Shown one piece after another: positions 26,832-38,133 of a stretch of DNA of 64,000 bases. The notes under the pieces are model-generated. The model worked only from the letters and a program-made list of their open reading frames with translations. It was not told the origin of the DNA and did not search any database. This DNA comes from Mesorhizobium wenxiniae. GTDB lineage: Bacteria; Pseudomonadota; Alphaproteobacteria; Rhizobiales; Rhizobiaceae. Each line of letters begins with the position of its first letter. Position 1 is the stretch's first letter. Position numbers and translations under genes: made by a program. The DNA lies in NCBI RefSeq assembly GCF_002284535.1, contig NZ_NPKH01000024.1:124001-188000 (forward strand), written 5' to 3'.

Positions 26832-27542
26832 TTGACAGAAGCCGTCATCGCGCTGAAAAACGTATCGCTGACGCTCGGCGAAGGAGCGTCTTCCGTCCAT
26901 GTGCTGAAAGGTGTCAGCCTCGACGTGGCTGCCGAAGAGGCGACCGGCATCGTCGGTCCTTCTGGCTCGGGAAAGTCGACGCTGCTGATGGTCCTTGCCG
27001 GTTTGGAAAGGGTCGATTCGGGGACGGTACGAATTGCGGGCGAATTGCTGAACGGCAAGAGTGAAGATCAGATCGCATCGTTTCGGGGGCGAAATATTGG
27101 CATCGTTTTCCAGTCCTTCCACCTCATCCCCAATATGACGGCGCTCGAAAATGTCGCAGTACCGCTGGAATTAGCCGGCCATAGCGATCCGTTCGGGGTG
27201 GCGGCGCGGGAGCTGGAGGCGGTGGGCTTGAGCAACCGCGTCACTCATTATCCCGGCGAATTGTCCGGCGGCGAACAGCAGCGTGTGGCGATCGCCCGGG
27301 CGCTGGCGCCTTCGCCGCGCATTCTGATCGCCGACGAGCCGACCGGCAATCTCGACCAGACAACGGGGCGGCAGGTCGCCGATCTTCTGTTCGCCAAGGC
27401 GGCCGAGCGCGGCATGACGCTGGTGCTGGTCACTCATGATCCGGCGCTCGCCGCACGCTGCTCCCGGCAGGTATCGATGCGGTCGGGCCGGATCGAGGAC
27501 GCGCCAGAACCAGCTCTAAAGCCGGGTAAGGTGCCGGCCTGA
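26832..27542 (+). CDS. ABC transporter ATP-binding protein, YbbA/LolD-like
   Basis: A 236-residue ABC ATPase. Walker A is GPSGSGKST (42-50), the signature is LSGGEQQRVAIARAL, Walker B is ILIADEPTGNLD. It belongs to the LolD/MacB/YbbA class that pairs with FtsX-like permeases. The next gene, an FtsX-like permease, starts in its stop codon (TGATG). The start is TTG 26832, since no ATG or GTG precedes the first strand; an AGGA site lies about 10 bases upstream. Its role is probably export or remodelling of envelope lipids or lipoproteins, by analogy only. Confidence 0.92.
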   Translation: MTEAVIALKNVSLTLGEGASSVHVLKGVSLDVAAEEATGIVGPSGSGKSTLLMVLAGLERVDSGTVRIAGELLNGKSEDQIASFRGRNIGIVFQSFHLIPNMTALENVAVPLELAGHSDPFGVAARELEAVGLSNRVTHYPGELSGGEQQRVAIARALAPSPRILIADEPTGNLDQTTGRQVADLLFAKAAERGMTLVLVTHDPALAARCSRQVSMRSGRIEDAPEPALKPGKVPA

Positions 27543-30091
27543 TGCCGCTGTCGCGCACGCTGAAGCTCGCCTTCCGCTTCTCGCTGCGCGAGATGCGCGG
27601 CGGGCTGTCCGGCTTCCTAATCTTCCTTGCCTGCATTGCGCTGGGTGTCGCGGCGATCGGCGGCGTCAACTCGGTGGCCCGGGCAATTACCGCCGGTGTC
27701 GCCAATGAAGGCCAGTCGCTGCTTGGCGGCGATCTTCGTTTCCAGCTCAATCAGCGCGCCGCGACGCAAGCCGAGCATTTCTTTCTTAACGGGCTGGGCA
27801 CGGTCTCGCACAGTGCCAACATGCGCTCGATGGCGCGGCTCGAGGACGGTTCCGACCAGGCGCTGGTCGAGGCCAAGGCGGTCGATGGAGCCTATCCGCT
27901 CTATGGGGCGCTGGTGACCGAGCCGGCGCTTTCGAAGCAGGAATTGTTCGGCGAAAAATCCGGTGTTTTCGGCGCCGCCGCACCCGACCTTTTGTTCGAG
28001 CGGCTGAACCTTGCGATCGGCGACCGGCTGAAGCTGGGCAGCGCCATCTTCGAACTGCGCGCCAGTCTCGTCAACGAGCCGGACGCGGTGTCCGACGGCT
28101 TCGGCTTTGCGCCGCGGCTGTTGATCTCGACGGACGGGCTTGCCGCTTCCGGTTTGATCCAGCCGGGCAGCCTGGTCGAGAACGCCTACAAGGTCCGCCT
28201 CCCCGGCGGCACCGGAGAGGCTCGCATAAAAGCCATTCGGGATCAGGCGGCGGAGGATTTTCCCGAGTCCGGCTGGTCGATCCGCACGCGCAGCAACGCA
28301 GCACCGGCGTTGTCTTCCAACATCGAACGGTTTTCGCAGTTCCTGACGCTGGTCGGGCTGACCGCGCTGGTGGTCGGCGGCGTTGGCGTCGCCAATGCGG
28401 TGCGCGCCTATCTCGACGGCAAGCGCGGCGTCATCGCCACCTTCAAGAGCCTGGGGGCTTCGGGCGGTTTCGTCTTTGCCGTCTACCTCGTGCAGATCCT
28501 GATGATCGCCGCGCTCGGCATCACGCTCGGCGTTGTGCTTGGCGCGCTGATGCCGTTTGCGGCGAGCGCGGTCCTCCAGTCGGTTATTCCGGTGCCGGCG
28601 GAAGGTGGGTTCTATCCCGGCGCGCTCGGCATGGCGGCGCTGTTCGGGCTGCTGGTGACGCTGGCTTTCGCGTTGCTGCCGCTCGGCCGTGCGCGCGACG
28701 TGCCGGCGACGGCGTTGTTTCGCGAAATGGGTTTTGAGGGCCGCGGTTTTCCGCGCCCGCTCTACACGGCGGCGGCGCTCGGCATCGCGCTGCTCCTGGC
28801 GGCGCTAGCCATTCTGTTTTCCGGCGACCGCTATATCGCCTCGATCTTCGTCGGCGCCACCATTTTCGCTTTCCTGGTGCTGCGCGTCGTCGGCGCGCTG
28901 GTGCAGTGGGCCGCCAAAAGAAGCCCGCGCGTTGGCTCGACGGCGCTTAGGCTCGCCGTCGGCAACATCCATCGGCCAGGTGCCTTGACGCCGTCAGTGG
29001 TGCTGTCGCTGGGACTGGGATTGACGCTTCTGGTGACGCTGGCGCTGATCGACGGCAATCTCAGGGGGCAGATTTCCGGCAGCCTGCCGGAACGGGCGCC
29101 GAACTTCTTCTTCGTCGATATCCAGAGCAGCGATGTCGATGCGTTCTCTGCGCTGGTCAGCAGGCAAGCGCCGCAGGGCACGCTGGTCAAGGTGCCGATG
29201 CTGCGCGGCCGGGTGATGGCGCTGAACGGCGTCGACGTCGACAAGGTCAAAGTTCCGGCGGAAGGAGCCTGGGTGCTGCGCGGCGATCGCGGGCTGACCT
29301 ACGAGGCCAGCATTCCCGCGAATGCGACGCTGACCGAAGGCACATGGTGGCCGGACAATTATGCCGGCGAGCCGCTGGTGTCGTTTTCGGCCGAGGAAGG
29401 CAAAGAGATCGGGCTGAAACTCGGCGACACCATCACCGTCAACGTGCTTGGCCGCAACGTGACGGCGAAGATCGCCAATTTCCGCCAGGTCGAGTGGGAG
29501 ACGATGGGCATCAACTTCGTCATGGTGTTCTCGCCCAGCACATTTGCCGGCGCGCCGCATAGCTGGCTGGCGACGCTGACCGAAAAGGGCGCGTCGCCGG
29601 CCGACGATGCCCGTCTTCTCAACGCGGTCACCCGTGCTTTTCCCGCGGTGACGACAGTCAGGGTCAAGGACGCGCTCGACATAGTCAACCGGCTGGTGGC
29701 GCAACTCGGCACCGCGATCAGGGCCGCGGCCGGCGTGGCGCTGATCGCCTCGGTGCTGGTGCTGGCCGGCGCGCTGGCCGCCGGCAACCGCGCCCGCATC
29801 CACGATGCGGTGGTGCTGAAGACGCTGGGCGCCACCAGGAAGACGCTGATCGCGGCCTTTTCGCTGGAATACATGCTGATCGGCCTCGCCACCGCGATCT
29901 TCGCTCTGGCGGCAGGCGGGATTGCGGCGTGGTTCGTTGTCGCGCGCGTCATGACGCTGCCGTCGCATTTCATGCCTGATGTGGCGGTGGCGACCATCGT
30001 CTTTGCGCTGGTGGTAACGGTCGGGATCGGCCTCGCCGGCACTTGGCGAGTGCTGGGCCACAAGGCGGCGCCGGTGCTGCGCAATCTCTGA
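27542..30091 (+). CDS. FtsX-like permease, YbbP family
   Basis: An 849-residue membrane permease, partner of the preceding ATPase. The architecture is a first helix (about 20-40), a large periplasmic domain, three helices around 260-370, further helices with a central segment, a second periplasmic domain (about 490-700), and three C-terminal helices (about 720-840). Two FtsX-like permease blocks (GLTALVVGGVGVANAVRAYL and GVALIASVLVLAGALAAGNR) are visible. This is the long YbbP kind with ten or so helices. It overlaps the ATPase gene by one base. The transported molecule is not known. Confidence 0.9.
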   Translation: MPLSRTLKLAFRFSLREMRGGLSGFLIFLACIALGVAAIGGVNSVARAITAGVANEGQSLLGGDLRFQLNQRAATQAEHFFLNGLGTVSHSANMRSMARLEDGSDQALVEAKAVDGAYPLYGALVTEPALSKQELFGEKSGVFGAAAPDLLFERLNLAIGDRLKLGSAIFELRASLVNEPDAVSDGFGFAPRLLISTDGLAASGLIQPGSLVENAYKVRLPGGTGEARIKAIRDQAAEDFPESGWSIRTRSNAAPALSSNIERFSQFLTLVGLTALVVGGVGVANAVRAYLDGKRGVIATFKSLGASGGFVFAVYLVQILMIAALGITLGVVLGALMPFAASAVLQSVIPVPAEGGFYPGALGMAALFGLLVTLAFALLPLGRARDVPATALFREMGFEGRGFPRPLYTAAALGIALLLAALAILFSGDRYIASIFVGATIFAFLVLRVVGALVQWAAKRSPRVGSTALRLAVGNIHRPGALTPSVVLSLGLGLTLLVTLALIDGNLRGQISGSLPERAPNFFFVDIQSSDVDAFSALVSRQAPQGTLVKVPMLRGRVMALNGVDVDKVKVPAEGAWVLRGDRGLTYEASIPANATLTEGTWWPDNYAGEPLVSFSAEEGKEIGLKLGDTITVNVLGRNVTAKIANFRQVEWETMGINFVMVFSPSTFAGAPHSWLATLTEKGASPADDARLLNAVTRAFPAVTTVRVKDALDIVNRLVAQLGTAIRAAAGVALIASVLVLAGALAAGNRARIHDAVVLKTLGATRKTLIAAFSLEYMLIGLATAIFALAAGGIAAWFVVARVMTLPSHFMPDVAVATIVFALVVTVGIGLAGTWRVLGHKAAPVLRNL

Positions 30092-30331
30092 TCTGCAAGC
30101 ATATACAGGCTCAACGCGACCAGGATTCGGTTAAATCTTGTTAATGTTGGCTTCGGAAGGCCGATAAATGCAGATTTTCGGGTCTTCACGAAGCATTACG
30201 TTCGGTTACGGTCTTGTTCTTGACGCCAATAACCATCATATTTCGCAGCAGGCATGCTGGAGCCCCGCCAGCGGCGCCGCGGTCCAAATGGACCGGACAC
30301 CGGACGGGGCAGAAGCAATATGAGGATTTCA

Positions 30332-31111
30332 ATGGCTGAACCCGTTCGCAATTATCAGACGCGTGCCGTGCCCGGCGCCGGCGTCGATGCTGCTATCGAC
30401 CAGGGCCTGCGCGCCTATATGGTCAAGGTCTACAATCTGATGGGGCTTGGCCTCCTCATCACCGGCCTCGCCGCGGTCGGAACGATCATGCTGGCCACCA
30501 CCACCGATCCGGCTTCGGCGGTCGCCACCCTGCCGAACGGCGACATGCTGACCTCCTTCGGCTACGCGATCTTCGGCTCGCCGCTGAAATGGCTGGTGAT
30601 CTTTGCCCCGCTCGCCGCCGTGCTGTTCCTGTCGTTCCGCGTCCAGTCGATGAGCGTTTCTGCCGCGCAGACGACGTTCTGGGTCTATGCCGGCCTGGTC
30701 GGCCTGTCGCTGTCGTCGATCTTCTTGGTCTACACGACGGCCAGCATTTCGCAGACCTTCTTCGCCACCGCAGCGGCTTTCGGCGCGCTGTCGCTTTACG
30801 GCTACACGACCAAGCGCGATCTGACCGCGTTCGGCTCGTTCCTGGTGATGGGCGTGTTCGGCCTGATCATCGCGATGGTGATCAACATCTTCCTGCAGTC
30901 GTCGGCACTGTCCTTCGCCGTTTCGGCGCTCGGCGTGCTGATCTTTTCGGGCCTCACCGCCTATGACACGCAGAAGATCAAGGAGATGTATTTCGAGGGC
31001 GACGCCACCGACGTTGCCGGCCGCAAGGCGATCATGGGCGCTCTGACGCTCTATCTCGACTTTATCAACCTGTTCATGTTCCTGCTGCAGTTCATGGGCG
31101 ACCGCCGATAA
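30332..31111 (+). CDS. BAX-inhibitor-1 / YccA family membrane protein
   Basis: A 259-residue protein with seven predicted helices and no signal peptide. The family pattern is present: AYMVKVYNLMGLGLLITG, then TKRDLTAFGSFLVMGVFGLII, and the closing GLTAYDTQKIKEMYFEGD and LYLDFINLFMFLLQFMG with the conserved Asp residues. Family members act in membrane homeostasis and in control of the FtsH protease in E. coli. The start at 30332 has a GAGGA site 7 bases upstream; the frame is open from 30254. A strong terminator follows at 31184. Confidence 0.92.
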   Translation: MAEPVRNYQTRAVPGAGVDAAIDQGLRAYMVKVYNLMGLGLLITGLAAVGTIMLATTTDPASAVATLPNGDMLTSFGYAIFGSPLKWLVIFAPLAAVLFLSFRVQSMSVSAAQTTFWVYAGLVGLSLSSIFLVYTTASISQTFFATAAAFGALSLYGYTTKRDLTAFGSFLVMGVFGLIIAMVINIFLQSSALSFAVSALGVLIFSGLTAYDTQKIKEMYFEGDATDVAGRKAIMGALTLYLDFINLFMFLLQFMGDRR

Positions 31112-31126
31112 CAGGCTTTTGTTTTG

Positions 31127-31160
31127 AACCATGATCTTCCGAAAACCGGGGAATCATAGT
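31127..31160. repeat. short palindromic intergenic repeat
   Basis: The sequence ACCATGATCTTCCGAAAACC followed by GGGGAATCATAGTC is a degenerate copy of the CCGAAAACCGG…GGATCATG hairpin seen elsewhere in the window. It lies just before the terminator. Confidence 0.45.
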
Positions 31161-31183
31161 CTGACTGGAACAGCGAGTTTGAT

Positions 31184-31214
31184 AAGGGCGGCCCCACGGC
31201 CGCCCTTTTCTTTT
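31184..31214 (+). terminator. rho-independent terminator
   Basis: A 10-bp perfect stem, AAGGGCGGCC / GGCCGCCCTT, has a 4-base loop and is followed by TTTTCTTTT. It is 70 bases after the BAX-inhibitor-1 gene. Confidence 0.9.
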
Positions 31215-31264
31215 GCCCCGGTCTTTGATGAAAATGGCGGGCAGATGATAGACGTGCATAAATT

Positions 31265-31837
31265 ATGACCAGCATCACCATACGGGCGGCTACGCCGGCG
31301 GACCTCGACCGGATCACCCATATCTATGCCGACGCGGTGACCCATGGGACGGCGAGCTACGAGCTGGAGCCGCCGAGCCGCGCCGAAATGGGCCAGCGCT
31401 TCGAGAGTTTGATGGCGGGGGGCTTTCCCTATCTGGTGGCGGAAAAAGACGGCATTGTGCTCGGCTATGCCTATGCTGGCGCCTTCCGACCACGCCCTGC
31501 GTATCGCTTCGTCGTCGAGGATTCTGTCTATCTCGCGCCGGAGGCCAAGGGCCATGGCATCGGGTTCAAGCTCATGCAAGGGCTGATCGAGGCGGCCGAG
31601 GCAGCGGGCTTCCGCCAGATCATCGCGGTGATCGGCGACGGTCGGCCGGACAGTGCCTCGGTGCGGCTGCATGAAAAGCTCGGCTTCCGCCATTCGGGCC
31701 GCCTAGAAGGCTCCGGCTACAAGCACGGACGCTGGCTGGACACGGTGTTCATGCAACTGCCGATCAATGATGGAGCTCTGGTTCCGCCCGATCCCAAATC
31801 GTTGCCGGAACAGACATTCCGCCAGCAAAATAAGTAG
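31265..31837 (+). CDS. GNAT N-acetyltransferase, phosphinothricin-acetyltransferase type
   Basis: A 190-residue GNAT enzyme of the PAT/MddA kind, which acetylate phosphinothricin or methionine-derived analogues. Seen: the start SITIRAATPADLDRITHIYADAV, the TASYELEPPSRAEM segment, the acetyl-CoA site VYLAPEAKGHGIGFKLMQGL, and the substrate block SVRLHEKLGFRHSGRLEGSGYKHGRWLDTVFMQ. Substrate specificity cannot be decided here. It lies just after a terminator and is convergent with the DUF2794 gene. Confidence 0.93.
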   Translation: MTSITIRAATPADLDRITHIYADAVTHGTASYELEPPSRAEMGQRFESLMAGGFPYLVAEKDGIVLGYAYAGAFRPRPAYRFVVEDSVYLAPEAKGHGIGFKLMQGLIEAAEAAGFRQIIAVIGDGRPDSASVRLHEKLGFRHSGRLEGSGYKHGRWLDTVFMQLPINDGALVPPDPKSLPEQTFRQQNK

Positions 31838-32221
31838 TTAGGCCTCGACCAGCTTCAGCGTGCGGTCGAAGACGCCAAGCACGCGGCCAAGTTCCTGGCC
31901 GCGCTTGAGGATGCGGCCGCCGGCGGCAATGACGGCGAACGCGCCTTGCCGGCGCGCCAGCTTCGGATCCTTGACGATCTGGAACAGCGGTATCTCGCTG
32001 GTGCGACGGAACACGGAAAAGACGGCGCGGTCGGTGAGATGGTCGATGGCGTAGTCACGCCATTCATTGGCGGCGACCATGCGCCCGTAAAGCCTCAGGA
32101 TCTGGTCCAATTCACGCCGGTCGAACCGCACCGGCTCGAGGCGTTCGCGTCTTGCCTCATGCAGCGGGATTAGTATTGCGGATGCGTCCCCATCCTCCGT
32201 CCCGCTGCCGTGATCAGTCAT
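31838..32221 (-). CDS. DUF2794 family protein
   Basis: A 127-residue cytoplasmic protein of the alphaproteobacterial DUF2794 family (PVRFDRRELDQILRLYGRMVAANEWRDYAID…AVFSVFRRTSEIPLFQIVKDP). Function is unknown. The ATG at 32221 begins a Gly/Asp-rich leader typical of the family; the frame extends to 32299. It overlaps no neighbour, ending one base after the convergent acetyltransferase stop. Confidence 0.88.
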   Translation of the reverse strand: MTDHGSGTEDGDASAILIPLHEARRERLEPVRFDRRELDQILRLYGRMVAANEWRDYAIDHLTDRAVFSVFRRTSEIPLFQIVKDPKLARRQGAFAVIAAGGRILKRGQELGRVLGVFDRTLKLVEA

Positions 32222-32429
32222 GCCTCGATCCCTTCGAATGAATCTTACACCAACCAAAGTTGGCGCTTTCGCCGTGGAATTGCAAGCCCAGCCGGACAAA
32301 GGCGGCGGCGCAACCGTTTCCGCAGTGTCCAGTCACGTTTATAAAAACGCCCGTTGGAATTGGTGATGCTTCGCCACAATCCTGCCATCTTTTATCCGCG
32401 CTCATGCCCCAATGTCCGACGAATTTACG

Positions 32430-32598
32430 GGTGTTGCCTGAGACGGTTCGGTCCGGCACTGGCTCGTAAACCCCAAGCCCCCCGCCCACGGGTCTGCGTC
32501 GGATCGAACCAACCTCGGTTTTTCCCTGAGAAAAATCGGGTGCGACGATCCCAAAACCTAATAGACCGGCGTCAGAAGCAAGCTGACGCCGGTTTTTT
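32430..32598 (+). ncRNA. candidate structured non-coding RNA, family unassigned
   Basis: The 490-base gap between two minus-strand genes ends in a strong plus-strand terminator, yet has no plus-strand gene. Before it lies a long rod-like fold: GGTTCGGTCCG (about 32443) pairs with CGGATCGAACC (about 32500), flanked outside by CTGAG / CTCGG and inside by ACCC / GGGT. The size with the terminator is about 170 bases. The shape, an interrupted single rod, is reminiscent of 6S-like RNA, but I do not recognise 6S consensus words and 6S in rhizobia usually lies elsewhere. The 5' end is a guess. Confidence 0.4.
32565..32598 (+). terminator. orphan rho-independent terminator
   Basis: A perfect 10-bp stem, ACCGGCGTCA / TGACGCCGGT, has a 9-base loop followed by six T. 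The flanking genes are on the minus strand, so it must end another plus-strand transcript. Confidence 0.9.
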
Positions 32599-32622
32599 AT
32601 GCCTGGATAGAAGTGGACGGCT

Positions 32623-32660
32623 AGAGCGCTTGCGTTTGGTCCAACCAAAACCGCGCTCTC
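32623..32660. repeat. hairpin repeat downstream of the DUF1223 gene
   Basis: AGAGCGC and GCGCTCT enclose a second pairing of TTTGG with CCAAA. It could serve as a weak terminator for the minus-strand DUF1223 gene. Confidence 0.45.
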
Positions 32661-32715
32661 TTTATTATTTGACGCATTTTGTCGGACGCAAACGAAGACG
32701 TTTGGCTGCAAAATG

Positions 32716-33525
32716 CTAAGGGCGAGAATGCGCGGGCTTGTGGATTAAGGCGGCGCCCAGAATGGGACCCGGCAGGCCGTCCTTGCCCACCGATTGCAGC
32801 AGCACGGCGCAGCCCCCTTTCTTGGAAATCACGCTCATCGGCAATTCGTAGCGCTGCGCCTTGCCGTGCCACATACCGGCGGTCTGGATGCCGGAGACGG
32901 CGTTCCAATAAGTCATGCTGCGGCCAGTGTTTTCGCCTTTGCCGATCTTGATCGTCTGCGGCGGGTCGAAATAAACGATGACGACATGGGCATCGCTGGG
33001 GCCGGTCCCGGCATCGCCGGCGTCGATTGTGACGCGGTCATTGGTCCGGCTGACCTTGACGCTGACCCGCATGCCTTCGCCCGATCTTTCCATGCGGGCG
33101 AGCGCGCCGTCGACTTCCTTGCGGTTGGCGCCGCTGACATGGCTGCGGCCATTGATGACGGCCTGCGGCGTATAGACCGAGCGGCTGCCGAAGGCGCGCA
33201 TATACTCATATTGCCGCTCGGTGTTCTCCTTGCGGCTCAGCGTGTCCTTCCAACCGAGATAATCCCAGTAGTCGACATGATAGGCGAGCGCGACGATGTT
33301 CTCCTTGGCGGCAAGCTCGGCGAAGAATTCATCGGCGGGCAGGCAGGAATTGCAGCCCTGGCTGGTGAAGAGCTCGACCACGCCCAAGGGTTGGTCAGTC
33401 GAGGCTTTGTCAGCCTGGGGTTTGTCAGCCTCGCCGGCGATCGCATTGCCGGCAAGTCCAGCGCCGGCAAACACCGAGAGGGCCAGCGCCAATGCCGCAA
33501 GCCGCAATGGTCTTCGAGATGTCAT
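32716..33525 (-). CDS. DUF1223 thioredoxin-like secreted protein
   Basis: A 269-residue periplasmic protein. After a signal peptide (cleavage near residue 30, AIA-G) and a short low-complexity stretch (ADKPQADKASTDQ), the DUF1223 domain begins: VVELFTSQGCNSCLPADEFF with the redox-like CNSC (Cys58, Cys61), then AYHVDYWDYLGWKDTL and YTPQAVINGR. The fold is thioredoxin-like, but no function has been established for the family that I know of. The gene appears monocistronic. Confidence 0.9.
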   Translation of the reverse strand: MTSRRPLRLAALALALSVFAGAGLAGNAIAGEADKPQADKASTDQPLGVVELFTSQGCNSCLPADEFFAELAAKENIVALAYHVDYWDYLGWKDTLSRKENTERQYEYMRAFGSRSVYTPQAVINGRSHVSGANRKEVDGALARMERSGEGMRVSVKVSRTNDRVTIDAGDAGTGPSDAHVVIVYFDPPQTIKIGKGENTGRSMTYWNAVSGIQTAGMWHGKAQRYELPMSVISKKGGCAVLLQSVGKDGLPGPILGAALIHKPAHSRP

Positions 33526-33703
33526 AGCCGTTTCGACTCCCGCCGGTGATGGCCGGCTTTATTCTGATTGGCGAAATATGTGGCAGAAGCGGCAGTCAAC
33601 GGGAAGTCACGTTGCGGTGAAATTTTACCGTTGTAACCAACTGCAAGGGCGCAATAGGACGGGCTACACTTCTGGGTAGACATAGATTCGGGCAACAATC
33701 AGC

Positions 33704-34369
33704 ATGTGGCAAACTCTCCTGACGCCAGTCGACCTGTACTGCGAGCGGGTCGGGCCGGAGCTCTGGGCCGAGCCGGTCAACGCACTGACCAATCTGGCTT
33801 TTCTTGTCGCCGGGCTGTGGGGTGTCCGAGAGGTGCGCCGGCGTGGCACCGGCATCTTCGCCGAAGTGCTGGCCTGGTGGGTGGTGGCGATCGGCGTCGG
33901 CTCGGCGCTGTTCCACACCTTTGCCAACCATGGCACGGTCTGGGCCGACGTGCTGCCGATCGCCGGGTTCACGCTGGCCTACACGCTGTTCAACCTGCGC
34001 CGTTTCCTCGGCATGAAGTGGGGCAAAGCGATCGCCATCTTCGTCGCCTTCTATGCCGTCACCGGGTTATTGACCTGGGCCGTGCCGGACTGGCTGCGCC
34101 AGGCATCGAACGGCACGACCGGCTATCTGCCGCCCTTCCTGGCGCTGGCCTTCTTCGGTGTCTTAGTGGCGGCGGGCGGCAACCGCGCCGGCTGGTACAA
34201 TCTGGCAGGCTCGGCGATCTTCGTCGTGTCGGTCATCTTCAGGATGATCGATCCGCTGGTCTGCGGCAGCTTCCCGCTCGGGACGCATTTCCTGTGGCAC
34301 ATCCTCAACGGGCTGATGCTCGGTGTGCTGCTGGCGGCGGCGGCGCGCTTCGGGGCGCCAAAGGTATAG
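33704..34369 (+). CDS. ceramidase-family membrane protein
   Basis: A 221-residue protein with about seven helices, of the alkaline-ceramidase/CREST superfamily. The conserved metal-site features are visible: DLYCERVGPELWAEPVNALTNLAF at the start, GSALFHTFANHGTVWADVLPI, and the C-terminal His pair in LGTHFLWHILNGLMLG. In bacteria such proteins are mostly uncharacterised; hydrolysis of ceramide-like lipids is inferred from the fold. Its stop codon TAG is the first unit of the TAGGGGAA repeat. Confidence 0.88.
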   Translation: MWQTLLTPVDLYCERVGPELWAEPVNALTNLAFLVAGLWGVREVRRRGTGIFAEVLAWWVVAIGVGSALFHTFANHGTVWADVLPIAGFTLAYTLFNLRRFLGMKWGKAIAIFVAFYAVTGLLTWAVPDWLRQASNGTTGYLPPFLALAFFGVLVAAGGNRAGWYNLAGSAIFVVSVIFRMIDPLVCGSFPLGTHFLWHILNGLMLGVLLAAAARFGAPKV

Positions 34370-34490
34370 GGGAATAGGGGAATAGGGGAATAGGGGAATA
34401 GGGGAATAGGGGAATAGGGGAATAGGGGAATAGGGGAATAGGGGAATAGGGGAATAGGGGAATAGGTGTCTTCCCTACTCCCTTACTCCT
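34367..34490. repeat. 12-copy TAGGGGAA tandem repeat with a complementary tail
   Basis: Twelve exact 8-base units run from 34367 to 34462, followed by TAGGTGTC and then CTTCCCTACTCCCTTACTCC, which is complementary in part to the G-rich tract. The 4-G runs spaced by AATA meet the usual G-quadruplex pattern on the plus strand. It sits between the convergent ceramidase-like and acnA genes. Confidence 0.9.
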
Positions 34491-34496
34491 AATTTC

Positions 34497-37187
<2,691 letters not shown>

Positions 37188-37472
37188 GTGCGATCCGTCC
37201 TTGTCTGTTCAGCCTGAAAGGGAACGGACGCCGATGGCATGCAATCACGCGCAAAGGTGCGGGTACGGCCATTTCCGCTGTCCGTTCCCAGCCAACCCGA
37301 GCCGTTCAAGGCGGCGCGTGCGCTGGTTCGGCGCTAATTCGCTTCCCGTGCCGACCGCTGGCACGGATGACCCGGATATAGAGAATTTCCCGGAATAGTT
37401 CTAGACAGTCGAAAGGCTATTTTGTGCGATGCGGCAGCTGCCGTGACGCGGTGTTCTCGGGACGGGCAAGGA

Positions 37473-38081
37473 ATGCGGCTGATCGCCGAAAATCTGGGCG
37501 GCGAACGCGGCGGCGAGGCGGTTTTTTCCGGCATTAACTTTGCCCTTGAGAAAGGCCAGGCGCTGATCGTCACCGGGCCGAACGGCGCGGGGAAATCGAC
37601 ACTGCTCAGGGTGGTCGCCGGGCTGCTGCCGGTGGCGGCAGGCCGTTTGCTTATCGAAGGTGGCGGCGAGGATTTCCCCTCGGTGGCCTCGGCCTGCCAC
37701 TATCTCGGTCACCAGAACGCGATGAAAACGGCGCTGAGCGTGACTGAAAATCTGCGCTTCTGGCGCGGTTTTTCGGGCGCGGATTTTTTGAGCGCTGAAG
37801 CGGCGCTGGAAATGGTCGGGCTTGATGGTATCGGCCATCTGCCGTTCGGCTATCTCTCCACCGGGCAACGCCGCCGCGCGGCGATCGCAAAATTGCTGGT
37901 CAGCCGGCGACCGCTGTGGCTGCTCGATGAACCGACGGCCGGGCTGGACAAGGCTTCGGAAGAGCGATTCGCCCGATTGATGACGCAGCATCGCGGAGAA
38001 GGCGGGATCATCATTGCGGCAACGCATCTGCCACTGGGGCTCGAGGGGGCACAAGCGCTGGTGATGGGGGAAACTGGGTAA
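37473..38081 (+). CDS. ccmA: heme exporter ATP-binding protein CcmA
   Basis: The ATPase of the CcmABCD complex that releases heme-loaded CcmE for cytochrome c maturation. The 202 residues contain Walker A GPNGAGKST (35-43), the signature YLSTGQRRRAAIAKLL and Walker B WLLDEPTAGLD. The ATG at 37473, just after AAGGA, fits the family start MRLIAENL; the frame runs from 37422. It is the first gene of ccmA-ccmB-(broken Imm50-like)-ccmD-ccmG. Confidence 0.95.
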   Translation: MRLIAENLGGERGGEAVFSGINFALEKGQALIVTGPNGAGKSTLLRVVAGLLPVAAGRLLIEGGGEDFPSVASACHYLGHQNAMKTALSVTENLRFWRGFSGADFLSAEAALEMVGLDGIGHLPFGYLSTGQRRRAAIAKLLVSRRPLWLLDEPTAGLDKASEERFARLMTQHRGEGGIIIAATHLPLGLEGAQALVMGETG

Positions 38082-38133
38082 TGTCGGCATTCCTTCGCGC
38101 CCCCCTCTGTCCTGGGCAAGGGCGTCTCACACC

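Noticed and set aside
32430..32598. Assignment of the candidate RNA to 6S RNA
   Set aside because: Shape is suggestive, but I do not recognise conserved 6S sequence and 6S in this group is usually near zapA; left unassigned.
32214..32711. 165-residue minus-strand frame in the RNA candidate region
   Set aside because: No ribosome site or family; composition resembles noncoding sequence; overlaps the terminator hairpin.
34367..34466. Tandem repeat as a CRISPR array
   Set aside because: Units are 8 bases with no spacers; it is a simple tandem repeat.
37380..37405. Iron-responsive box near acnA/ccmA
   Set aside because: GAATTTCCCGGAATAGTTC has partial symmetry but does not fit a known iron-box consensus well.
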